Source of the DNA: Steromphala cineraria
Lineage: Eukaryota; Mollusca; Gastropoda; Trochida; Trochidae
Reading direction: 5' to 3'
Assembly: GCA_916613615.1 (NCBI GenBank)
Contig: OU744720.1
Coordinates: 3,203,749 to 3,267,748, forward strand
DNA: 64,000 nt
In this document: positions 58,701-64,000 of the stretch, piece by piece
How positions within the stretch are numbered: the stretch's first letter is position 1
How the letters are laid out: the number at the start of each line of letters is the position of its first letter
Position numbers and translations under genes: made by a program
Notes under the pieces: model-generated
Databases searched by the model: none
The model's input: the letters and a program-made list of their open reading frames with translations, nothing else
What the model was told of the DNA's origin: nothing

Positions 58701-61303
58701 AAGCTCAAAGAAAAATCATTCAGGCCTGACTAACAGAAAACATTTATGTGAAACTTGAGTAACTGCTATAAATTCAATTAGTGTCTGATCGTTAATATCT
58801 CATTTTTCATTTTTACATTATCAACATTTTACAAAGAGGCTTTTCGATTAACTGATCTTCATCTCCTCGAAATTTATGTTTATATTTTTTATTATTGTTT
58901 ATTCTCTAATCTAGTTACTTTTTAAATTTTTTACTTTTGTCAATTAAATTGCCAAAATGTCATTTGGGGGCTGGAAAGTTATCAAGCTTACATCATTGTC
59001 TCAATAAAACTGTGAAACACCTTTTTGTGAATAGGTTTGAAACTCACCAAAATATTCTAAAGGGAAGACAATGATGGCCACTTTCTTCCGTTCTGCGAAG
59101 GCAATACACTTGATGACTGCACTGGCTATCTCGTGTCGAGAGACGTGGTCATATTTACAGTGCAGTATCCGCCCTGTCTCCAGATTACCTCCCTTTGTTT
59201 CCACAACCTGGTCAAATGCCACCTGGTGTTCTGGGGGATTTATTGGAAACAATTATTCATCATAAAAACTGTTTCACTGTCTCGACTGCTTTTAGACAAT
59301 AACAAATTTTACATATTTCATAATAGTTTCAGTAGAATTTTAGAAGTTATGATGATAGATAAGGTTCTGTTTGTTACTGGTCAATGTATTTTATAATTGT
59401 TCTAATTGGACACCTTGTTGTACAAAGTAACACAAGATAAGATAATGACTTCATTAGAGAAATTTGTTTTACATCTTATACAGTTCTCCAGTATAACGAC
59501 AACAACATACCGATAGATACTGGTATATAAAATATTCACATAACTTGTCCAAATTATGTAGTAAATAATAACCCGGTACCGAGGGGTTATGGAAAATAAC
59601 CTCGCGAGGTTATTTCCATAACCCGAGGCAAACGGGTTATTATTTGACTTACACTCCCGCGGAAGACTCCTGCAATGGTTTCAACTTAATTTGTTTATAT
59701 ACAGTTTATTTAAATACGTTTTACTGATATTTTTCGCGGGTTTATCATGTCTTGATAAGAAAACATATTTAAAATACCCTTAGATTAGGGTTTTAGAAAT
59801 AAATGCTTGATTTCTTACAATAAAAGCTATTAAGTACGGTGTTTCAACTAAATTGGTTTACATACAAATAATTGAAAAACGTTTTAGTGATCCATTTTGC
59901 GGGTTTGATATGTCTTGATTAGAATACTATTTTAGACTCCTTACAATACCCCCTGCTTAGGGTTTTAGAACTAAAAACTTGAATATTTACATTATAAACT
60001 ATTTTATTGCAATATTAATATATATTCATTGGGGAAAATAAAAACCAAACATTACACACAAAATTTTATATCAACTGGCATGGATCCTTGGTAGCTCAAC
60101 AGGTAAGAGCGCTGCTTGACAACATAGAGGTCCCTGGTTCGAATCCCACTTTCGTTGTTCATAAATCTTAACTTTCTTGTTTAATTATAAATCCAAATTT
60201 TACAAGTCCAAATGTTTGCGAATGTTTACAATCTTATAACCGACCAAGGTGGTTATGAGATAACCAACCTATGCGGATTGAGCTCACGGCATGTAACATT
60301 TAACAAAAATAAAGGCAATAACTTCCCAAGGGGAGTAAAGAGTAAATACCTATGAGAAGGTAGTTATGAGTTAAAACCAATTGAAAAAAGAAGGGATATA
60401 ACCGCCCAAGGGGTGTAATAACAGATAACTGTCATTGGAACAAGTTCTCTATCATAATCATCATATTCAAAGATTTTTCAGCAAAACTCAATATTCATAA
60501 AAATACTTGTGTAAGAGTAACAAATGGTCCTTTTAAAGGAATTGAACAATTGTATTAAACTTATTATTAATAATTATATATATATTCATATATCAGACAC
60601 ACTCACTGAAGTTATTCCAGTCCTCTATGACAGGTCCTGCTACTGATAACAAGGAATGTTCTCCTGCAACAGTGACAATATTAAAGTATTATCTGTTTGA
60701 TATCATTATAATCAAACAGGGCTGTACCCAAAATACAAACAATGAATCACTAGTAACCCTGGTCTCTAGAAACCAGTGTGAACTTTTAATGCAGTTATAG
60801 ACCACCTACTACAACATTGTATCCTCATGATATGAATAGTGTCACTTTTATATATATTTCCCTGAGAAGAAAACACTGTCTTTAATCATAAGGTTATCAC
60901 ACAGGAAACTGATCAATACACTATAAGTAAATACAATGTAAAACAATCAAACTCAATACTTTGAATGATCTTGAAAAACAGATCTTAAAAATTAAAAACA
61001 AATCCAGCTTAATTAATTTCAAGTATGACTTTGTAAACTACTATAAGACATCATCACATTCTAAGAAAAAACATGGAATAGCCCTATTAGGATGGCTTTT
61101 TCAGCAAAAAAATATCACTTTTGGATACAATATGTGCCTCAAATAACCATCAGTATTCAGAGATATCTATTTGTTAATGATCTGTTTACCTGTGTGAACA
61201 TTTTGCGTGCTCCATAAGCAGATGACAGCATCGCCGGGGGTGGAGAGAACGTCAGATACAATCGGTTTCATCCCGATCTTCTGTCGACCATCTATCGTGT
61301 CAC
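49007..61303 (-). CDS. Gene B: macro-like domain + Cys-rich module + caspase-like protease
   Basis: Eight exons join in phase: 61303-61190, 60663-60607, 59230-59048, 58680-58495, 51339-51310, 50864-50727, 50274-50148 and 49706-49007 (stop 49009-49007), about 510 residues. The order is a macro-like domain, a CxxC micro-exon, a Cys/His cluster and a C14 protease with GH and DCCYS. The first exon has an acceptor (CTAGCAG), so the 5' end lies upstream, possibly outside the window; no zinc-finger exon is seen to 63972. The gene is a tandem paralogue of gene A, with exons of 30 and 127 bp identical in length. The 7-kb intron between 58495 and 51339 is caused by a DIRS insertion. The pair suggests an expanding family; function is inferred only from domains. 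Confidence 0.8.
50148..50274 (-). CDS. Gene B exon: start of the caspase-like domain
   Basis: A 127-bp exon (acceptor CCCTTCAG, donor CTTAG|GTCAGT) encoding GHENSFAILVSGFD and a basic helix, equal in length and phase to gene A 29437-29563. Confidence 0.85.
50727..50864 (-). CDS. Gene B exon: Cys-rich module
   Basis: The exon encodes CTRECAVFCMNCLQ and CQHHGPCLTPIG, matching gene A 29856-29984. The acceptor is weak (TATCTCTAG) but gives the right phase. Probably zinc-binding. Confidence 0.75.
51310..51339 (-). CDS. Gene B 30-bp micro-exon (CxxC), next to a transposon end
   Basis: Acceptor CTGTTTCAG and donor |GTGATT frame 30 bp encoding CLKCEGKNA in phase with both neighbours. The outer end of DIRS copy 2 is at about 51355, so only about 15 bp of original intron separate this exon from the element. 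Confidence 0.8.
51395..51564. repeat. DIRS copy 2 inverted terminal repeat (3' side)
   Basis: Reverse complement of 57676-57845 with virtually no mismatch, including an A15/T6 homopolymer block. Near-identity suggests recent transposition. The outer end continues to 51355 and matches the internal complementary region. Confidence 0.94.
51619..51711. repeat. DIRS copy 2 internal complementary region
   Basis: It joins the complement of the outer left end (51355-51400) to the complement of the outer right end (57823-57863). The junction lies around GTTTCAT|AATTATTGCG. Same arrangement as in copy 1 though the sequence differs. Confidence 0.88.
51712..52445. other. Non-coding 3' region of DIRS copy 2
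   Basis: Several copies of GAATAACGGTAAATTTC-like words lie at about 51870-51965. A C/G homopolymer pair (C10 near 52411, G10 near 52436) can fold back just beyond the recombinase stop. Copy 1 has similar short repeats and a C-run at the same place. Confidence 0.45.
52446..53450 (-). CDS. DIRS copy 2 tyrosine recombinase
   Basis: C-terminal ~335 codons of a 958-codon open frame (55322-52446). Active-site residues are the Arg of SAARVSEL, the HEIR motif and the Tyr of SYLRD. Upstream codons overlap the RT frame for 1,960 nt in all; the recognisable domain overlaps it only slightly, so translation probably starts nearer the domain or by reinitiation. Very close in sequence to copy 1 in the core (IASVTELEGLGIGSD against IASVCDIQGLSIGSD). 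Confidence 0.9.
   Translation of the reverse strand: MSQSIRPSTSALYDSKWSKFQQWRRDRGVAELPLSIPIIADFLNHLRLDRKLKAGTIEGYRSAIASVTELEGLGIGSDVTLTRLLKSYKLQDIRAPNVFPKWDLLLVLKSLQRAPYEPMHSTSLKLMAWKTAFLIAFASAARVSELHAIDVSSIDFGHRFSSVSFRALPEFLAKNQATALGPLGTRRYAFPALPAPADSKDKARLLCPIRALRWYLDRTQAIRNGRRRLFLPCKPGISSEITKNTIASWLRKTIALAYSSVDQSSVDSKFSPHEIRALSTSLAAWKSVSIDQVVASCQWKSSSAFTRSYLRDIASSLDGLSSLGPLVAAQHLSA
53363..55669 (-). CDS. DIRS copy 2 reverse transcriptase/RNase H
   Basis: 768 uninterrupted codons. RT motifs include GFYSPVFLVPKKD, SLDLKDAYLHIPI, VLPFGISIAPW and the catalytic GYLDDFL. RNase H has HTIYTDAS, the Glu of LLEMKAV, VATDNSTV and ADSLSRR. The last part (QIDLFATALNF, SPVPDPQALAVDALS, APAWPKRPW) is the DIRS methyltransferase-like region. 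It starts within ORF1 (188-nt overlap) in another frame; frameshifting or reinitiation would be needed. Confidence 0.93.
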   Translation of the reverse strand: MGTATPSLISNQDSLLLRHPLTSVELPGVAGTSILLNPGIKGNNIPRTTPNLFVVPREVSSDDCHTPSPSLPQPLRPLLPPDLPSTMNFSQPIHHSPVGGRLGAFLKNWESVTSDQWILSIIHSGYILQWVRFPPLAVHPQGKRFFLQGAKLEAALVAVDQLLLKNAVTEIDPADPSPGFYSPVFLVPKKDTTEMRMIIDLKVLNKSFLSRPPKFTMESLSNIRKLILPHSYFASLDLKDAYLHIPIHPKSRKFLRFAINGRRFQFKVLPFGISIAPWLFTKVTAPVLQFLHLHYVLIHGYLDDFLLRHQDLPTLHLHINLVCHVFSHLGWIIHQEKSELTPSPQIKFLGAILDTTTATIAPSESRWSAIQVLIQTLLDPSKPQSLRTWMSLVGSLTSIQAFTPRGRLNLRHIQAWINCLRSQPLDSLIIPTDVVRRELQWWTLRSHVMTGCPFMPPPPRHTIYTDASNQGWGAHWEHLTLSGSWNLADAESHINLLEMKAVFLALHSWKLLLQGSSVMVATDNSTVVAYINKLGGTRSAPLMQLTRDLYALTDAWSITLRARHIPGKLNFLADSLSRRKQIVSSEWTVHPQVLDLIAERWEKPQIDLFATALNFRLPTYVSPVPDPQALAVDALSMSWENLLAYAFPPFKLIPEVLNKVRLHKCVVFLVAPAWPKRPWFPALLDLLVDIPLQLPQWWNLLQQPKWQPHNVNIQAFNLHVWKISRESYTNVDLRKRLLTLFPNQSDRVHLPFMTASGPSSSSGEETEA
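55482..57470 (-). CDS. DIRS copy 2 ORF1, gag-like protein
   Basis: The best start is the ATG at 57470 (MSSSQRKC), 12 codons inside a slightly longer open frame, because it lines up with MASHKC of copy 1. N-terminal cysteines (CVECQRFL, CYACCDK, CLMCDH) form a likely zinc module. The middle is Ser/Thr/Pro-rich with a repeated GGHES/APSGARTSHG segment. The C-terminal third (SRFSLDVLSYINWFCAGVR, SLLSQPIQSPTLFNG) and the basic Arg/Gly tail (FRGSKGGFKR) match copy 1. Length is about 662 residues. Confidence 0.88.
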   Translation of the reverse strand: MSSSQRKCVECQRFLCKGDPHSLCYACCDKTSCTITKHCLMCDHLPLGEWESMFNNRTSIKTPKRKSSSKSTPQSKRSKSSPVLPVPQPTELDEIKAMLSTLTSSMASMKRETAERFTALESRQGSPAGDPSGDHSSQPTSRSRPASLTASVEGAVDSALSSQGSTGHGPSVSRGGHEPLGLIDPVPVVNVTAPSGARTSHGGHESPELTAPDSLGNVTAPSGARTSHGSQARQDEPVQPPVSTGGTGSSATAMADGLQSPARATRVLAPQFVDTQDPPLIPVLHDINEPMLTSQSATDTVSLDFTVSSHDGQIIIPSNDPSDSLNPDWSFAEKLQYLQRLKPCTAPVVLDEPASPRPDELGDSGALPPSRPSRLSLPHSTVIKSACASVNERLGNQSGQLSVPKLKPKSAYMVHNRFVSQELPPLDKDFNRLNPRPLFNNQASLNRLDTMEIDKNSRFSLDVLSYINWFCAGVREMLPPKFSSYDNINPDTLQTMRADDVAMAHGFLDSVFLASQDLAAAATNSIARVTLTERQHHLARTRDLPLDVKDSLLSQPIQSPTLFNGACTQASESQDAMTARSLNIKLSQALLSRGSFHGNRRGNSNPKPNIQSRQSAPPPPSHFRGAPRGRRDFHPPQSRDQGKQYSKDHSKPFRGSKGGFKR
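57676..57845. repeat. DIRS copy 2 inverted terminal repeat (5' side)
   Basis: Reverse complement of 51395-51564. It lies upstream of ORF1 and should contain the promoter. The element ends at about 57863 (CGCAATAATTA). Confidence 0.94.
57864..58494. other. Gene B intron remainder
   Basis: AT-rich intron between the DIRS element and exon 58495-58680. No other feature seen. Confidence 0.45.
58495..61303 (-). CDS. Gene B macro-like domain (four exons)
   Basis: Exons 61303-61190, 60663-60607, 59230-59048 and 58680-58495. In order they give VLSTPGDAVICLWST, HSLLSVAGPVIEDWNNF, VVETKGGNLETGRILHC, a helix and strand AFAERKKVAIIVFPLEYFG, and MVTEALMIAI with LRKLVICLNSE. AGP, GGNL...ILH and the I-F-P strand sit where PARP9/14-type macro domains have them. 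The VNAAN loop is replaced, so binding may be altered and hydrolysis is unlikely. The gene A exons align with it piece by piece. The acceptor of 58680-58495 is chosen by phase and is the least certain one. Confidence 0.7.
59563..59645. repeat. 83-bp palindrome
   Basis: Near-perfect inverted repeat around CCTCGCGAGG, with AATAATAACCCG at both ends (inverted) and GGGTTATGG inside. It could extrude as a cruciform. No element structure is visible beyond it. Confidence 0.85.
60083..60158 (+). repeat. tRNA-like sequence or SINE head
   Basis: An A-box-like TAGCTCAACAGGTAAGAGC and a B box CTGGTTCGAATCCCAC are well spaced, but the acceptor stem does not pair and the anticodon stem is poor. A tRNA-derived SINE fragment or a tRNA pseudogene is more likely than a working tRNA. 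Confidence 0.5.
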
Positions 61304-61567
61304 CTGCTAGAAGGCAATAAGAACATTGATGTTAAAACTTATTTATTTATTTGAAGTTTTTAGAGACAAGTCCATGTGTGATTAAGCTTCATTGTTACTT
61401 AGCAACAATCACAAAAACATGATCATACCAATAGTTTATAGATATCATATTGTTTAATATCTACATGTTATATTTTCAATACACATGTAAGTTCACATAG
61501 TTAAGTCGCTCAACATAAAATAAGTTTAAGTTAATCAGACAAAATACTAAACTGGGGAGTAGATTTC
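61304..61567. other. Gene B intron, upstream side
   Basis: Short AT-rich sequence between the first visible gene B exon and the 1.1-kb repeat. No feature seen. Confidence 0.4.
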
Positions 61568-62711
61568 ACACATAATGTACGCCTATAAACCAACCAAGTA
61601 CTACCGAAATTAGCATTTCATGTTTATCATGTAAACACATAAATACATAAGTACAACTGTACCTTTAGTTCGGCACGTATCGTGTCCATGGAATTTCATT
61701 AAGGGTGATAATTATCATGAGATACATTGAAGAAACACGAAATGACAGGAAAAAACATCAGGCTTTGAAACAGAAGAGGCATAGCACGAGAGGAATATCT
61801 GCGTTGCTTTGCATTATGTTTTGGGCACCCTTTCCTATGATACAGAATTTTTCATGTCATTTAAATATCATTCATTATTTAACTCGATTGAAATTGGTAC
61901 AATATGTAGTTGTGGACTGTTATGAGTTATGAACGATTTTGGTCTAAGAGTAATGCCCTGTACCTTATCGTGTCAAAACTATTTTAGTTCCAAATGCTGA
62001 ATACGAAAAATGAGCAAAGTCCGTAGAATACAAGTTTTTCTAATACTTTTTTAAAATTTATATTGTAAATTTATCTGAAATGTTCAATGGTAACCCAGAT
62101 TTGAATATTTTTCTGCATATGTCTAAACTAAAACCGATTCAATCTTCTTACGATATTAACAGTTTGTTTTTTTCTTTTTTTTGTGAACAGTTTGTTAGTT
62201 AACAGTGAGACGTAAAATGGAAATGGTTTCCCCTATGTTGAATGAAACATCATAACATTACCGCCATATATAAAGATATAAAGTTAGGGGGTCATTTCAA
62301 TCATACTACTGTATCAACTGAAATACGACTTCATTCGTAAATAGTGATTCTTCTTTTGAAAATGTATTCACAGAGCAGCTTCATCAATTAAATCCTGCTA
62401 TAGTTCAGTTACACTGATATAAGGGACTCTTAATAAAACACTTTGCATATACTAGACAATAAATGAATAGTTTTCTTTATTTTTCTAAGAAATAAGTTAT
62501 ATTGAACAGAGAACTGAGTATATATTTCTATTTTTCAGAAGACATCAACAAAATCTTGTTTGTTAAAATTCGGATGAATAGTGAAATCTGAAATAATAAC
62601 CGCATTGGTCAATACAAACAACGTAAACAGCAAACTCTTTTTATTTATTAGATTTACAACAACTTGTTTAAACTTTGTCATTACTATGTACACCTTCAAA
62701 CTCTTCAGCAC
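61568..62711. repeat. 1.1-kb interspersed repeat, copy 2
   Basis: Direct repeat of 45148-46286 with matching ends CACACATAATGTACG and CTCTTCAGCACA. Unknown type. Both copies lie upstream of the macro-like exons of genes A and B, but their similarity is far higher than that of the genes, so they are recent insertions. Confidence 0.85.
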
Positions 62712-63414
62712 ACCTCCAATTTTAAATTCAAGGTGTATGTACACACTCAAAAAGTTATCTGGAGCCTTGTTGATGTACATTTTGTTAGATAGAGTAATAA
62801 AACACTTATCTATTGAAAAAGCTCACTTCATTTTAAAATACAAACAACAGATGAGGGTCCTGAAATAAATTACAAACAATTTGGGAGGGTATTTTTAAAA
62901 AGACAGTAAGTTTCTTTGAAGACATAAAAGAGTAATAAGTTATCATTAGATTTTTTCGAGAGCGCAAAAGGTTGAAAATATGTATTGTTTTGAGAAGACT
63001 TCGTTTTGATTGTGAAACTTGATCCGCTGTATTTACAGTTTATTATATTCAAAACTTTTGTAACTGTTTGCTTAGTCTCATTTAAAACAAATGTGAGTTT
63101 CACCTTAGCAGTAGCGAGGTTTCGTTAAAGATCCCTACACAACGGTTTCTACGTTTTGGCATGATAATGAGATAACACTAATTGTAACAACTGCTATCGT
63201 AAAACAGATGCATCTAAAAAGTGTTTTAAGTTACCTGAGGGTGTTTGTATCTAGTAATTTGCATTTCGTTTGGATGTCGATTTTATTGCCAACATTTCGC
63301 TGACGAATAAACATGAATTTCTCGTGCCTATGATATTCTTTAACATTTTTGTCATTGTATCGTAAGTTCAGTGGTCAAAGTTTGTAACTTTGCAACGTGA
63401 AATATCGGTCAGAT
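62712..63414. other. No feature seen
   Basis: AT-rich sequence, ending at the stop codon of the gag-like fragment. The base composition changes sharply to GC-rich at 63418. Confidence 0.4.
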
Positions 63415-63972
63415 TTAATAGGGCTGCGTCCTGACACGCTGGCGCTTGTAAGGGCGTTGGCTCGTATTATTCTGACGTCTGAACGAGATGTTGGAGACGT
63501 GCTGCAGCGTCCGGAAAGCAACCTCCGTCTGAGTCACTGAGGCCTGCTCCTTGTAGACCTCCGGAATCTTGTCAGCGAAAAGAGTCGCGGCCGTGGGGGG
63601 AGCCTGTAACAGGGACTTCTTGAACTCAGAGTCCCACGCACACTGGTCCAGGAAACCTGAGCGTCGAAGGTGAGTGAGGGAGCCGAGGCCAGCTCTCACG
63701 TTGTCGAGAATAAGAACCATATTGCGCCGCTGCCAGTCCATCAAGGTGTGGAGGTGATCCAGACGGGAAGGGTTGTCGACGTCTAAGTCGGCCTTGATCG
63801 CGTCAGTCGAGGAGAGGAGGATCGAGATAGGCCTCAGAGTCCTTCTGAGGGCAGCCTCCACCGAAGAGATCTTAGTGTCCGAAACCTTGTAAGAGTGGTT
63901 GAGGTTTGGGGCCAGGCGTCCTATGGCGTCATCCAGGGCGGCGGCCTTATCGAAGCGGCTGAGCGAGTGCAC
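63415..63972 (-). CDS. Gag-like C-terminal fragment of a third retroelement (partial)
   Basis: 185 open codons run off the right edge. SLLQAPPTAATLFADKIPEV followed by a Gln/Thr-rich helix resembles SLLSQPIQSPTLFNG of DIRS copy 2, and the basic end (RRQNNTSQRPYKRQRVR) fits a gag-type nucleic-acid-binding tail. No reverse transcriptase follows in the 3.7 kb downstream on the minus strand, so the element is truncated or non-autonomous. The start lies outside the window. Confidence 0.6.
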   Translation of the reverse strand: MHSLSRFDKAAALDDAIGRLAPNLNHSYKVSDTKISSVEAALRRTLRPISILLSSTDAIKADLDVDNPSRLDHLHTLMDWQRRNMVLILDNVRAGLGSLTHLRRSGFLDQCAWDSEFKKSLLQAPPTAATLFADKIPEVYKEQASVTQTEVAFRTLQHVSNISFRRQNNTSQRPYKRQRVRTQPY

Positions 63973-64000
63973 GGGCGTGGCCGCAGGTAGCTTCGAGGAC

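Larger units (their letters stand above)
59231..60606. other. Gene B intron
   Basis: AT-rich intron. It carries the palindrome at 59563-59645 and the tRNA-like sequence at 60083-60158. Duplicated stretches (GTTTTACTGATATTTTTCGC against GTTTTAGTGATCCATTTTGC, and nearby words) point to an old internal repeat around 59690-59960. Confidence 0.45.

Noticed and set aside
60083..60158. Functional tRNA gene
   Set aside because: A and B boxes are good, but the acceptor stem does not pair and the anticodon arm is poor.
45148..62711. Segmental duplication that created genes A and B
   Set aside because: Only the 1.1-kb repeats match at high identity; the gene exons are far more diverged, so the repeats are later insertions.

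Overview
The window is animal (metazoan) nuclear DNA. Genes are split into short exons by AT-rich introns with GT/AG borders, and most of the sequence is transposon-derived. Retrotransposon types, HINE/pearl-like repeats ending in microsatellite plus hairpin, and a short tRNA-linked repeat beginning with tandem GTGA (24178) suggest a mollusc, probably a gastropod. That placement is inference from repeat style. Nothing looks bacterial: there are no operons, rRNA genes or CRISPR arrays.

Layout. (1) 1-16.3 kb: the 3' half of an unrecognised + strand gene (exons 416-541 to 14953-14997, poly(A) signal near 16228). Its first visible intron carries a SINE, a HINE-like repeat and a 6.5-kb DIRS-type tyrosine-recombinase retrotransposon (2171-8721). 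(2) 16.4-27.5 kb: no gene seen. It holds a degenerate Penelope-like fragment, nested repeats, two long-TIR elements with perfect 9-bp target-site duplications (17935-19488, 22364-23388), a 1.3-kb repeat with a near-identical second copy at 34283, and several minisatellites. (3) 27.57-39.96 kb (- strand), probably extending to 47.47 kb: gene A. Joining exons by phase gives eleven A20-type zinc fingers, a divergent macro-like domain, a Cys-rich module and a caspase-like (C14) protease. (4) 49.0-61.3 kb (- strand): gene B, a paralogue with the same exon plan for the macro-like, Cys-rich and protease parts. Its 5' part is not visible. (5) A second, apparently intact DIRS element (51355-57863) sits inside gene B, 15 bp from the acceptor of a 30-bp exon. 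(6) 61.5-64.0 kb: a 1.1-kb repeat shared with 45148-46286, and a gag-like fragment of a third element running off the right edge.

The main biological result is the pair of tandem genes A and B. Both keep the His and Cys of the protease (GH and DCCYS motifs), and homologous exons match in phase and in several exact lengths (30 bp and 127 bp). In gene A the protease is joined to a zinc-finger type known from TNFAIP3/A20, which binds ubiquitin, and to a fold that in other proteins binds ADP-ribose. A role in stress, death or innate-immune signalling is plausible but is inference. The second result is the clear DIRS architecture (inverted terminal repeats plus an internal complementary region) in two divergent copies, with identical 1,960-nt overlaps of two open frames.
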